Shown: positions 1-9,417, counted from the stretch's first letter. The stretch: DNA of 64,000 bases from CAZQEZ01 sp964592475 (GCA_964592475.1 CAZQEZ010000004.1:1-64000); one strand, 5' to 3'. A program made the numbers and translations. Notes: generated from the letters alone by a model not told the origin.

Positions 1-1
1 A

Positions 2-409
2 AGCAGATTTGGTGCGGTGCCGGTAGAGAAAAAAATGGTTTTCAGAGAATTAGTGAAAAGAAGATCGATCGTAAAGGCAGTAGGTTCAGTATCTGATCAA
101 ACACCTTCAAAAGGCGATAACAGGTATTGGACTACTTTTCTAAATCAGGATACGGTGTTTTTTCATGGTACAGAAAAAATTGCAAAAAAGTTGAACTATG
201 CAATTTGCATTATACATATGAAGCGCGTTAAAAAGGGTTATTATCAAATGGAATTTTTGCCAATAGGTACACCACCTTTAAAAGAAGAAGAAAATCACTA
301 CACTCAAATATTTGCCAATTGGCTTGAAAAGACCATAAAAGAAAACCCCTCGGACTGGCTATGGTCACATAAGCGATGGAAAATTAAAAAAAACATGTCC
401 AAAGAATAA
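2..409 (+). CDS. Lipid A biosynthesis (LpxL/HtrB-type) acyltransferase, C-terminal part
   Basis: The frame is open back to the first bases of the window, so this is the 3' part of a gene that starts upstream; the GTG at 17 is an internal Val codon. The remaining ~135 residues match the C-terminal half of the lysophospholipid/lipid A acyltransferase family: a DQTP motif, then W-x-x-FL near 'GTEKIAKKLNYA', a GYY segment, and the closing 'PSDWLWSHKRWK' pattern, which is very typical of the family. The N-terminal HX4D catalytic motif lies outside the window. Known members add acyl chains to lipid A at the inner membrane. The family assignment is from recalled motifs. Confidence 0.8.
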   Translation, partial: SRFGAVPVEKKMVFRELVKRRSIVKAVGSVSDQTPSKGDNRYWTTFLNQDTVFFHGTEKIAKKLNYAICIIHMKRVKKGYYQMEFLPIGTPPLKEEENHYTQIFANWLEKTIKENPSDWLWSHKRWKIKKNMSKE

Positions 410-436
410 GCTGTTGTTGGCAATAATTAAGCACAA

Positions 437-1822
437 TCAATGACCAATATAGCGATGCGAATTTTTCTGATGCTCTATCTCTTTGTTTTTGATCATTTTA
501 TAAATGGTGGATTTACCTATGTCCAGTTTGTCTGCTACAAATAATACATCACCATTGTACTTGTTCAGATAATGCTGTAAAATATCGATAGTATGTTCTT
601 TTAATGTCTTTTCCTGGCTCAGAACATCTTTCATTTTGCTATTGCTACTGAAGGTGATATCTTCGTCATCAATAGTTAAGCCTTCAGATAAAGCTGTTGC
701 CAGTTCAACTATTGCTTTGAGCTCCCTGATATTGCCAGGAAATGAATAAGTTAATAGCTTTTCGCGAGCCTTTTCTGAAAATCCCCTATTGGGAATATTA
801 TTCATTTTACAAAACTCTTCCACAAAGTGCTTAGCTAAAATCAAAATATCGCCATCGCGATGTCGCAATGGCGGAAGCTGAATGGGAAGACCTAGTAAAC
901 GAAAATAAAGGTCTTCTCTAAAATGACCCAAGCCTACCTCCTCAGCCAAATTGCGATGGGTAGCAACGATGATACGTACATCTATAGCTTTAGTTTGATT
1001 AGAGCCTATTTTTGTAATTTCCCGCTCCTGTAAAACCCTTAGTAATTTGGCTTGTAAACTAAGATCTAATTCAGCAATTTCATCTAAGAAAATAGTACCT
1101 TGATGCGCCTCTTCAAATTTTCCCACACGAGTAGTAACGGCCCCTGTAAAAGCTCCTTTTTCGTGACCAAATAACTCGCTTTCTAATAATTCAGCTGGAA
1201 TTGCCGCAACATTTACCGGAACAAATGGCTTCTTGGCGCGATTGGAATTATAGTGAATAGCCTTAGCTACTAATTCCTTACCGGTACCTGTTTCGCCTGA
1301 AATAGAAACAGTAATGTTTAAATTACTTGCTTTTTCAATAACGCCATAAATATTTTTGATTGCCGTGCTATTGCCAATTATTGAACTTTCGAAATTATAT
1401 TTCTGTCTAACCTCTTCACGCAGCGACTCATTTTCTTGACGCAAATTACGATTATTACGAATATGATTTACTGTATTCCAAAGCCGATCTTTGGCATTGT
1501 CATCTTTTACAATATACTCATAGGCTCCTTCTCGTAATAGACTTACGGCAGTGTTAATATCCTCTTGACCCGAAATCATAATCACCTCTATTTCAGGGTC
1601 TATGGTCTTTATCTTTTTTAATATTTCATTCCCCTTCAAATCGGGAAGTTGAAAATCCAGTGTTATAATATCTGGCTTTTTATGAAGGTTTTTCAAGCAT
1701 TCTTTACCTGATTCAAAGGTAACAATTTCATTATCAGGATTAAGGGATAAATGGTAAGAAAGTATCTCTTTATACCATGGGTCATCTTCAACGATGTATA
1801 TTAATACATTTGATTTTGCCAT
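437..1822 (-). CDS. Sigma-54-dependent response regulator (NtrC family)
   Basis: A 461-residue protein with the three NtrC-type parts in order. The receiver (about 1-120) has an acidic pair D13/D14, phospho-acceptor D56 and K106. The AAA+ domain (about 145-380) has Walker A GETGTGKE at 176-183 and the sigma-54 contact loop GAFTGA at 223-228. A Fis-type helix-turn-helix ends the protein (about 420-455, 'GDVLFVADKLDIGKSTIYKMI'). Length is normal. On phosphorylation it should form a ring that opens sigma-54 promoters. No histidine kinase gene is adjacent; the nearest is the multi-PAS kinase about 3.8 kb away on the other strand, so the partner is unknown. Confidence 0.95.
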   Translation of the reverse strand: MAKSNVLIYIVEDDPWYKEILSYHLSLNPDNEIVTFESGKECLKNLHKKPDIITLDFQLPDLKGNEILKKIKTIDPEIEVIMISGQEDINTAVSLLREGAYEYIVKDDNAKDRLWNTVNHIRNNRNLRQENESLREEVRQKYNFESSIIGNSTAIKNIYGVIEKASNLNITVSISGETGTGKELVAKAIHYNSNRAKKPFVPVNVAAIPAELLESELFGHEKGAFTGAVTTRVGKFEEAHQGTIFLDEIAELDLSLQAKLLRVLQEREITKIGSNQTKAIDVRIIVATHRNLAEEVGLGHFREDLYFRLLGLPIQLPPLRHRDGDILILAKHFVEEFCKMNNIPNRGFSEKAREKLLTYSFPGNIRELKAIVELATALSEGLTIDDEDITFSSNSKMKDVLSQEKTLKEHTIDILQHYLNKYNGDVLFVADKLDIGKSTIYKMIKNKEIEHQKNSHRYIGH

Positions 1823-2351
1823 TAATTATCTTTTTTTACATAAATAATAAAAACGGCAATCATCTGAAAAGTCATATTACAACAAATATTACATGTTTAA
1901 TTTTTAACAGATTTTTAGTGGTTTTTTTATTCTATAGAAAACAATTCCGCCAAATGGAATGGTACATGAATCGTCGGGTAATCTATTACCAGGTATGGCT
2001 TTTATTGGCTTCAATTTCACTGACAAGTCTAGCTTATTTTTTCGTGATCATAGCTTTTATCAGTATTTCTGAAATATTAGCGATGCCTTACATGGTTACT
2101 GTGACTACTTAAAGAGCGCCGGAAGGTAAAAAAGGCAGCTATATGGGACTTTACACCTTTTCTTTTTCATCGGCCTTCCGGCCTTCGTGCTGGCGCCCTA
2201 CCTGGGTACTTTAATAATAGATCAATACGGATTTGCAACACTTTGGTATTGCATAGGTATTTTAGCAATAATAACCGCTGCAGGCTTTTATTTTGCCATC
2301 CGTTGGATGGAGATAGATGATCCACTTCTGCTTTCACCAACAAACTCCTAA
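1823..2351 (+). pseudogene. Decayed MFS transporter, C-terminal remnant
   Basis: From about 1950 one frame encodes MFS-like transmembrane sequence ending 'SEILAMPYMVTVTT', then an in-frame TAA at 2110-2112. The same frame continues after the stop with 'RAPEGKKGSYMGLYTFSFSSAF'-type sequence, then breaks. The break is an exact 8-bp tandem duplication, CGGCCTTC twice at 2171-2186. Deleting one copy rejoins the frame to 'FVLAPYLGTLIIDQYG...', which runs to the TAA at 2349-2351. There is no N-terminal half: the frame runs into the promoter side of the response-regulator gene. The gene is therefore 5' truncated, with a nonsense codon and a frameshift. The boundary on the left is approximate. Confidence 0.8.
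2171..2186. repeat. 8-bp tandem duplication causing a frameshift
   Basis: CGGCCTTC is repeated twice head to tail. Removing one copy restores the MFS reading frame across the junction, so the duplication is the likely frameshifting mutation. Confidence 0.85.
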
Positions 2352-2418
2352 TCAAATAAATAAGCTACTTATGTACTATAATAATTATTTTATAATATTT
2401 TTAATAAAACCAATAAAT

Positions 2419-2426
2419 TAAGTTTG
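2419..2426 (+). promoter_or_regulatory. Candidate -7 element for the lipoprotein gene
   Basis: TAAGTTTG matches the Bacteroidota TAnnTTTG consensus, 45 bp before the ATG at 2471. No clear TTTG -33 element is seen. Confidence 0.4.
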
Positions 2427-2470
2427 AAGAATCAATAATAACACATTATATAATTAAAATTAAAATTATT

Positions 2471-2980
2471 ATGAAAAGATTATCATTATTATTAACATTA
2501 GCTGCTATTGTATTTATAAGTTCGTGTAGCGAAAGTGAAGACCCTGAAGCTGCTTACGATTTCAAAGAACAAGTTGCTCAAGGTCAGATTGAAGGAGATG
2601 CTTGGACATTTAGTGCTGGAAAAGCCTTCCTTACAGAAGATCAAGAGGGTAATATTATTTATTCTGTAAATATGTATAGCGATCAAGAAACTGCTGGCAC
2701 TTCGGATGTATGTAGATTATTTGGAGCTGATTTTGATGAAATATTTTTCTCTATTCCTACAGAAGTAGGTGTTTATGAATTAAGTTTTGACTTAAACTCA
2801 TCATCCAGCAGAACAGCTACTCTATTTGATAGGGAGAACACTTTAAACGTTATTGTTTCAGATGGAGCAATAGAAATAATTGCTGTTACCGAAACTCAAG
2901 TTACGGGTAGAATGGATATTAAATCAGGTAGCGATAACTTTATCAATGGCAACTTTACCTTAGATATCTGCGGCAACTAA
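2471..2980 (+). CDS. Small secreted lipoprotein of unknown function
   Basis: A 169-residue protein with a lipoprotein signal: basic start, hydrophobic core, and lipobox ISSC with the lipidated Cys at 20. The mature part is acidic and looks all-beta. 'GQIEGDAWTFSAGKAFL' near residue 40 resembles the short lipoproteins with a 'G.I.G..W....G' opening that are common in Bacteroidota, but I cannot name the family with certainty. It is a single-gene unit: a candidate -7 element lies upstream and a strong hairpin terminator starts 25 bp after the stop. It probably sits on the periplasmic or outer face of the outer membrane. No catalytic motif is visible. Confidence 0.85.
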   Translation: MKRLSLLLTLAAIVFISSCSESEDPEAAYDFKEQVAQGQIEGDAWTFSAGKAFLTEDQEGNIIYSVNMYSDQETAGTSDVCRLFGADFDEIFFSIPTEVGVYELSFDLNSSSSRTATLFDRENTLNVIVSDGAIEIIAVTETQVTGRMDIKSGSDNFINGNFTLDICGN

Positions 2981-3005
2981 TATAATTTTAAAAATTTGTT
3001 TTTTG

Positions 3006-3037
3006 AAGCTTGCCATGATTTATGGCAAGCTTTTTTT
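3006..3037 (+). terminator. Rho-independent terminator after the lipoprotein gene
   Basis: A perfect 11-bp stem, AAGCTTGCCAT (3006-3016) with ATGGCAAGCTT (3022-3032), a 5-base loop and a run of T to 3037. Confidence 0.92.
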
Positions 3038-3088
3038 GTGAAACCTTCTATAAATTCCTCATTCTCTAGGTACTTAATGATAATTTAC

Positions 3089-3096
3089 TATTTTTG
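3089..3096 (+). promoter_or_regulatory. Candidate -7 element for the DHA2 transporter
   Basis: TATTTTTG fits TAnnTTTG and lies 22 bp before the ATG at 3118, downstream of the preceding terminator. No good -33 element is visible. Confidence 0.5.
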
Positions 3097-3117
3097 AAGC
3101 AGAGAAAAGGTAGATGA

Positions 3118-4920
3118 ATGAAGTTATCAAAAGAAAAAACCTTTACCCTGCTGGGAATCATATTGGCCATGTTCCTGGGAGCATTGGATCAAACAATTGT
3201 AGCCACCGCTTTACCCAAGATCGTTGATGATCTCAATGGGCTTAACCGTTATTCCATGATTGCCACCGCTTACCTGGTTGCCTCTACTACATTTGTACCA
3301 ATTTATGGTAAACTAGCCGATACTTACGACAGAAAGAAAATAGAATTGTGGGCAATCGGTATTTTTCTGGCAGGATCATTTCTCTGTGGATTGGCAGGTG
3401 AATTTGGAGATTTACCATTGCTGGGAGATGGCATGAATCAACTAATCTTTTTTCGTGCTATTCAAGGACTTGGAGGCGCCGGTCTTTTTGCCATGACTTT
3501 TGTAATTATTGCTGACCTTTTTCCACCGGCAGAAAGAGGTAAGTATCAAGGACTTACTGGAGCAGCTTTTGGAATTGCCAGCATTTTGGGCCCTTATTTG
3601 GGTGGGTTGCTTACTGACAATGGAAGCAATATTATTTCCGGTATAGAAGGCTGGCGATGGGTTTTTTATGTAAATATACCGTTTGCTATACTGGCATTGT
3701 TTTTTATTATTAAAAAAATGCCATCTCTCAAAACAAATAGCGTAAACTCTAAAATAGATTTGGTAGCTGCTTTGTATTTGATATTGGGTTTGGGCCCGTT
3801 GGTTTTAGCTATCGAGTTGGATAAATCGGGACTTAAGAGCAATGCCTATATGTCGTGGATATTTTTTGCCGTTGCTTTTGCCTCATTAGCCTTATTTTAT
3901 TTCCGCACACGCAAATCAAAAAACCCAATCATTAATTTATCATTATTTAAAAATGTGATTTATCGCAATAGTAATATCGCTTTAATGTTTTTTGGAGCCG
4001 CTTTTTTGAGCTTAATTATTTTTATTCCCTTTTTTCTGATGAACGTACAGGAATTAAGCGCCACCAAAGCAGGCATCACTTTAATACCCTTGAGTTTAGG
4101 TGTGGTTTTAGGATCAATAGTCTCCGGTCAGCTAGTTTCTCATTATGGTCATTATAAATTTTGGATGGTATCCGGAGCAGTCCTTTTTATTCTGGGAGTT
4201 TATTTCCTTGCTCAAATGAACGCTGAAACTACTTATAGTAACATTATTATTTACATGATTTTATGCGGGTTTGGTGCAGGTCCGTCAATGCCATTGTACA
4301 CTTTGGCTATCCAAAATGCAGTAAGCGTGAAGGAAATTGGTCAAGCGACAAGCGCCAGTCAATTTTCCCGCTCTATTGGAGGCACCTTAGGAACTGCGTT
4401 TATGGGATCTATTTTAGCACTTACATTATTATCAGGTATTGATGAAAGTATGCCGAATAAATTAAAAATTGCTGGTTTTGAACTACCTGGGGTAAATAGT
4501 GAAAATTTACGCTCATTTGATAAAGACTTGGTTCACCAAAAAATAAATAAATTATATCAGCATAAATTGAATGAAGTGAAACGGTGTGTAAAAAATCAGG
4601 ACCTAAAGGAATGGAAAAGATTAAAAAATGACCCATTATTAACTTTGTCTATTAAAGATTATTCGATTAAAGACTTGAAGGGAAACAATAAAAACCTGCG
4701 AAAATTAGAAGCAAGCTTGAAAAGAGAAAATGCATTACTAAATCAGTCTTTCGAGCGAAATTTAACCACTACTTTTAATACAGCCACTACTCGTATATTT
4801 TATGCCAATATTATTATTCTCATTATAGGAACAATAGTAACGCTGATGATACCGGAAGTACCTCTCAGAAAAACCAATGAAGAGAACAGCTTTGCCGAAG
4901 AAGTATCTTCTCATTTTTAA
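3118..4920 (+). CDS. MFS drug:H+ antiporter, DHA2 (EmrB/QacA, 14-TM) family
   Basis: The 600 residues open with the DHA2 signature 'FLGALDQTIVATALPKIVDDL' in TM1. Then come motif A 'GKLADTYDRKK' between TM2 and TM3 and the motif C region 'ALGxxxGPxxGG'-like 'GIASILGPYLGGLLTD' in TM5, with hydrophobic helices throughout. It should export drugs or other amphiphiles across the inner membrane using the proton gradient. Residues about 440-565, between TM13 and TM14, form an unusually long charged, helical loop rich in Lys and Asn; in DHA2 topology this loop faces the periplasm. No HlyD-type adaptor or TolC-type gene is adjacent. The substrate cannot be read from sequence. Confidence 0.92.
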   Translation: MKLSKEKTFTLLGIILAMFLGALDQTIVATALPKIVDDLNGLNRYSMIATAYLVASTTFVPIYGKLADTYDRKKIELWAIGIFLAGSFLCGLAGEFGDLPLLGDGMNQLIFFRAIQGLGGAGLFAMTFVIIADLFPPAERGKYQGLTGAAFGIASILGPYLGGLLTDNGSNIISGIEGWRWVFYVNIPFAILALFFIIKKMPSLKTNSVNSKIDLVAALYLILGLGPLVLAIELDKSGLKSNAYMSWIFFAVAFASLALFYFRTRKSKNPIINLSLFKNVIYRNSNIALMFFGAAFLSLIIFIPFFLMNVQELSATKAGITLIPLSLGVVLGSIVSGQLVSHYGHYKFWMVSGAVLFILGVYFLAQMNAETTYSNIIIYMILCGFGAGPSMPLYTLAIQNAVSVKEIGQATSASQFSRSIGGTLGTAFMGSILALTLLSGIDESMPNKLKIAGFELPGVNSENLRSFDKDLVHQKINKLYQHKLNEVKRCVKNQDLKEWKRLKNDPLLTLSIKDYSIKDLKGNNKNLRKLEASLKRENALLNQSFERNLTTTFNTATTRIFYANIIILIIGTIVTLMIPEVPLRKTNEENSFAEEVSSHF

Positions 4921-5030
4921 ATTGTACAATAATTCAAATTTTGTGTACTTATTTCGCAATTAGAGCAATTCGTAAGTATATGATTTAAAGGGATGGTGGG
5001 ACGATTGGCAGATAAGATAAAGAAGTAATT

Positions 5031-5061
5031 AAAAAAGGCCACTCCGGAAGAGCAGCCTTTT
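5031..5061 (-). terminator. Hairpin terminator downstream of the decayed minus-strand gene
   Basis: Read on the minus strand: AAAAGGC, a 2-base bulge, CTC, a 5-base loop, GAG, a 2-base bulge, GCC and six T. The T run is longer on the minus strand, and it begins 30 bp past the stop of the decayed gene at 5091. Confidence 0.65.
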
Positions 5062-5090
5062 AATTATTTGAATTAGTAAGGTATAAATTT

Positions 5091-5375
5091 CTATTTTGTA
5101 ACGGTTCCGCTGGGAAATGTGGATGAAACCATGTTGTTCATGTCTTACTTCCATGACATAGTGCCGGCTAATGTTTCCGTTACCAAAGGTTTTAACTGAA
5201 ATGGCGCCGAGTTATCCTATCCTGAAGGTTCAATTGAAACTACGATAGTATTACCTGTTAGCGCTACAGGGAATGTTAAACCTAAAGGTGCATTTTGCAC
5301 AAAATTTTCTCACGGAAATGGAGGTCCTTGCTCACTTCCGCTAAATGGCGCATCGTTATCACCATGGTAAAAGTG
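5091..5375 (-). pseudogene. Decayed gene of unknown family, C-terminal end
   Basis: One minus-strand frame of 95 codons reads like protein throughout but carries three internal stops (TGA, TAG, TAA) before its terminal TAG at 5091-5093. Recognisable protein-like pieces are 'HFYHGDNDAPFSGSEQGPPFP', 'ENFVQNAPLGLTFPVALTG' and 'VVSIEPSG' followed by 'DNSAPFQLKPLV'. Its GC content is above that of both flanks, and it has its own terminator at 5031-5061. The 'IEP...D.sAPf.LKPLV' pattern faintly recalls secreted or anti-sigma-like proteins of Bacteroidota, which is a guess. No start codon or N-terminal part survives. Confidence 0.6.
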
Positions 5376-5667
5376 CCATAGCTAAGCAATAAACTAACTG
5401 ATACTTAAAATAAAACACTTATGTTATTTAATCGCAAACAATAAATTACTCATGTAATAAAATTCCGTTAGATGAAGTAATTAAATGATAAAATCTACAA
5501 AATGTTAACTTATCTTTATACTGCAATAAATCAATAATTTTATTTTATAATATATTCCAATTTAATATTACCTGGATAACTTTTTTATCCAATAATAGTA
5601 GTTTAATAAATAAATAAAGTTTATATTTATTGAACAAAATTACAATTTGTTACTTAGTTAATCTAGC

Positions 5668-8600
5668 ATGATTCAGGTTGAACAGGACAAAAAGGGGTAT
5701 TTTTTAATTGATTTCAATAATAGAGTTATTGAATTTAGTGACAGCTTGCCCTCTATAGCAGGTAATAAATTGGATAATTTGTTGAATAAAAAATTGACTG
5801 AAACCAATTTATTGAATACTAAACTCATTCAGGAAGTACTTGAAAATAACTTTTTCCACCAGCCATTAGTCTTTTATTCAAAGCTTTTCAGCAATAATCC
5901 TTCTTTTTTTGAAATTATTATTACCAAAAACGCCAATTATTACCGGGTGCAACTATTAAAAGATGACAGTGACTCTCAATTTGAAAAAATTGATTATAAT
6001 CTTTTAGTAGACCAAGAATCAAATATTATTCAAAGTAATAATATTGATCTGGTTGAAAAAAATTTAATCGACGACCTTTTGCCCTTACAATTGCATAAGC
6101 CCTTTCACGAAAGATTTGAGTTAGCCAAAAAAGGATTGGAAGATAATTTTACTTTCAGCCACACCCCCTACCATATACAAGCTTCCAAATTACAGCAAAA
6201 TTGGTTTGTATCTATTTCTTCGGAGAACAACCAACAATTTGAAAACCTATTTGAAAAAGCAATTACTGAATTATCGCTATCTCTTCTTGATGCTAGCAAT
6301 AGTAAAGATATAGATGCTACAATAAATAAAGGTTTAGGTATTTTGGGCCAATATTCCAATACTGACCGAGCCTATATTTTCTCAATTGATTATAATAAGA
6401 ACAAAGGCAGTATTATTTATGAGTGGTGCAACAAAGGAATTGAAAAAGTAAAAGATAAATTGCAGAATATCCCTTTAAAGCATTTTGAATGGTTTTTAAA
6501 TAAAATGAAAAATAGCGGATCCGTCTTTATTGATGATATTGAACACATAACCGATTACCATTTAGCTGAAAAACAACATTTAAAATCACACAATATTCAA
6601 TCCCTTTTAAGTGTGCCAGTCATAAAAAAGGGAAATATTATTGGGTTCATTAGTTTTGACACGGTAAAAGGTAAAAGAAGTTGGAATAAATCAGAAATTA
6701 ACCTTTTAAAAATTGCAGGGAAATTATTCTTTAATAAAATAAACCAGTTTGATAATACCAAAAAGCAATTGCAAACTGAAAGCTTTTATAAAAATATCTT
6801 TAATAATGCTAAAGACGCTATGCTTTTAATAGATCAAAGCACTAAAACTATAGTAGATGCCAATTATGCTGCTAGAAAACTGTATGAAATCCCCATACAT
6901 TTACTAAATAAAATTACCTTAAATAAAATAGAAAAATTATCAGATGAAAAGTCGAAACTTACCAATAATGGTCAACTCATAGTAAAACATGAAAGTTTAA
7001 ATGGCAATAGATTTACTGTAGAACAGCATGTTTCTACAGCTACAATAAACAATAACGAATTTATATTATTAGTTAATCGGGACATAACCGACAAACTACA
7101 AAAATCAGAAGAGCTATTGAAAAGCAGGCAACGATTTAAAATGATCTCTGAAGCAACTTCTGATTTTTCTTTTTCCGTGATTAGAGATGAAAAAGGAGCC
7201 CGTCTGGATTGGTGTAGTGATACTCTTACTAAAACTTTTGGGGAAGGAAATCTTGATCGATTAAAAAACATGCTTCATCCCGATGATAAAACAATCTACA
7301 ATGAATTTTTAGTCAGACTAGAAGAAAGAGGCATAGCAGATGTTGAACTAAGATTGTCAATACCGAGGCAAAAGGAATATTGGATCCATTTATCTGCAAA
7401 ATTATATAAAGAATCTCATCAGGTAAGAATTACTGGGGCTGCCAGAGATATAAATGAGAAAAAGAAAGCTGAATTTGCTTCAAAAGAAAGTGATAATCGA
7501 TTTCAATTTCTATTTGAAAATATGCCCTATGGATTAATTACTTTACGATTTTATCAAAATGAATTCCTGATAAAAAATGCAAATAAAAAAATAGAAGATA
7601 TAATTGAAATCAAAAAAAATGAGCTTATAGGTAAAAATATTAAAGAGTTTAAAAATTTAGCGAATGAGCTTATCTTAAATTCAATTTATAGTGTTCATAC
7701 AAAGTTGAAATCCAAATACCTGGCTAATTATTTGTATGATAATAAGATTCTTGAAATATATCTTTATCAATTACCTACTAAAGAGGTAGTGCTAATGATT
7801 CAAGATATAACTGACAAAAGCAAAACAGAAAGAGAGTTACTTGAATCACAAAAGAGTTATAAAATTCTTTTTAATAATGCCAATGACAGCATTTTTATTC
7901 ATGATTTAGAAGGAAAAATTATAAAAATCAATAGTGTAGCTTGCAAAAAACTTCGCTATAGCCACAATGAGCTTATCAAGAAACATGCTTTTGATCTTGA
8001 ATCACCAGCCAATAGAAAAGATTTTGACAAAAGATTTAATTATTTACTTGAAAATGGTAAGAATAAATTTGAAACCGAACTTATTCGAAAAGATAACAAG
8101 TTGGTACCAATGGAAATTGCGAGCCGCTTAATTAAGTATCAACAAAAAATTGTTGTGTTAACTACGGCCAGCGACATAACTGAACGAAGAATTGCAGAAG
8201 AAAAATTAAATTATGAGCTTCAACTAAATAAATCCATTTCCATATTTGCTGAAGAACTACTGGCTAGCCAATCATCCGTGTCGGATTTAGCCAACAGAAT
8301 ATTACACGTTGCTAGGTCTATTACTGAAAGCAAACACGGATTTGTAACAGAAATAAATGAAGAACGATCAAAAAATAAGAATACAATCACTGCCATATCA
8401 GCTGAGGGGTGTTTTGTAAATAATGATGGTGAAAATAATGATGATACTAAAATCCATGAATTGCTTACCGATCAGGTTTTAAAAAATCGAAAACCATTTT
8501 TCACCAACACTCCTATAAATAAACCAGACGGCAAGACAAAACTACCCGATGGTCATTTTCATATTCAAAACTTTATATCTGTACCTGTAATTGCAGATGA

Positions 8601-9417
8601 GCACATAATGGGTCAAATCGCCATGGCCAATTCTTCCCGAAGTTATTCCGAAAGAGATGTAGATGCCATCATGCGTATTGCCAACTTATATGCATTGGCC
8701 ATTAGGATGGAACGATCAAAAAAGGAACTTGAAATTCGCAATAGTGAGCTCAACAACTTCGTGTATAAAGTAAGTCATGACTTACGAGCACCACTAGCAT
8801 CCATTGCCGGGCTTGTAAATGTAATTACCCTTTTGCCGATGGATGAACAACCAAAATCTTATATTGAATTAATTGAAAATAGAATTCAAAAATTAGATCG
8901 CTTTATAAATGATATTCTAAGCCATTCCAGAAACCTGAATACAGAAATTAAATATGACAGAATCGAGTTAAAAAATATTATTACAGAAGCCGTTGCCGAA
9001 CTTAATTATATGGAGGAAGCGCGTGACGTAAAAGTGCATTTACAAATAGAAGAGGGTGAATTTATTAGTGATATATTAAGAATAAGAGAAATTATCAGGA
9101 ATTTATTAAGCAATGGTTTTAAATACCACAACCCTTATCAAAAACTTAAATTTATTAAAATACAAGCGCACATTGATATTAACCAGATACATATTATCTA
9201 TGAAGACAATGGATTGGGGATTGACCCTATTGCCTTGCCAAAAATATTTGATATGTTTTACAAAGGGTCCGATCGATCTAATAGCTCAGGTTTGGGTTTA
9301 TATATTGCAAAGCAAGCCATTGATAAGCTGAGGGGCAGTATTTTGGTACAAAGTGAAAAAGGGAAAGGAACTCAATTTGATATTACCATACCCAACAGAA
9401 CAGACTCTCTTAATTAA
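5668..9417 (+). CDS. Multi-PAS/GAF sensor histidine kinase
   Basis: A soluble 1249-residue kinase with no transmembrane helix. From the N-terminus: a weak PAS-like region (1-170), GAF (about 195-365), four PAS domains (about 372-485, 485-600, 610-725, 729-845), a second GAF (about 852-1010), HisKA and HATPase_c. The H-box 'VYKVSHDLRAPL' places the phospho-accepting histidine at about 1037. The N-box 'NLLSNGFKYH' is near 1145, followed by 'DNGLGID' and 'SGLGLYIAKQAI'. It ends without a receiver domain. Such kinases sense cytosolic ligands or redox state through PAS/GAF pockets. No response regulator is adjacent. It converges with the GNAT gene, overlapping it by 8 bp. Confidence 0.95.
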   Translation: MIQVEQDKKGYFLIDFNNRVIEFSDSLPSIAGNKLDNLLNKKLTETNLLNTKLIQEVLENNFFHQPLVFYSKLFSNNPSFFEIIITKNANYYRVQLLKDDSDSQFEKIDYNLLVDQESNIIQSNNIDLVEKNLIDDLLPLQLHKPFHERFELAKKGLEDNFTFSHTPYHIQASKLQQNWFVSISSENNQQFENLFEKAITELSLSLLDASNSKDIDATINKGLGILGQYSNTDRAYIFSIDYNKNKGSIIYEWCNKGIEKVKDKLQNIPLKHFEWFLNKMKNSGSVFIDDIEHITDYHLAEKQHLKSHNIQSLLSVPVIKKGNIIGFISFDTVKGKRSWNKSEINLLKIAGKLFFNKINQFDNTKKQLQTESFYKNIFNNAKDAMLLIDQSTKTIVDANYAARKLYEIPIHLLNKITLNKIEKLSDEKSKLTNNGQLIVKHESLNGNRFTVEQHVSTATINNNEFILLVNRDITDKLQKSEELLKSRQRFKMISEATSDFSFSVIRDEKGARLDWCSDTLTKTFGEGNLDRLKNMLHPDDKTIYNEFLVRLEERGIADVELRLSIPRQKEYWIHLSAKLYKESHQVRITGAARDINEKKKAEFASKESDNRFQFLFENMPYGLITLRFYQNEFLIKNANKKIEDIIEIKKNELIGKNIKEFKNLANELILNSIYSVHTKLKSKYLANYLYDNKILEIYLYQLPTKEVVLMIQDITDKSKTERELLESQKSYKILFNNANDSIFIHDLEGKIIKINSVACKKLRYSHNELIKKHAFDLESPANRKDFDKRFNYLLENGKNKFETELIRKDNKLVPMEIASRLIKYQQKIVVLTTASDITERRIAEEKLNYELQLNKSISIFAEELLASQSSVSDLANRILHVARSITESKHGFVTEINEERSKNKNTITAISAEGCFVNNDGENNDDTKIHELLTDQVLKNRKPFFTNTPINKPDGKTKLPDGHFHIQNFISVPVIADEHIMGQIAMANSSRSYSERDVDAIMRIANLYALAIRMERSKKELEIRNSELNNFVYKVSHDLRAPLASIAGLVNVITLLPMDEQPKSYIELIENRIQKLDRFINDILSHSRNLNTEIKYDRIELKNIITEAVAELNYMEEARDVKVHLQIEEGEFISDILRIREIIRNLLSNGFKYHNPYQKLKFIKIQAHIDINQIHIIYEDNGLGIDPIALPKIFDMFYKGSDRSNSSGLGLYIAKQAIDKLRGSILVQSEKGKGTQFDITIPNRTDSLN

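Larger units (their letters stand above)
4921..5667. other. Long gene-free stretch holding a decayed gene and AT-rich leader
   Basis: The left part holds a hairpin terminator (5031-5061), and 5091-5375 holds a decayed minus-strand reading frame; both are listed separately. From about 5390 to 5667 the sequence is very AT-rich and probably contains the promoter of the downstream kinase, but I see no exact TAnnTTTG close to its ATG. Confidence 0.6.
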
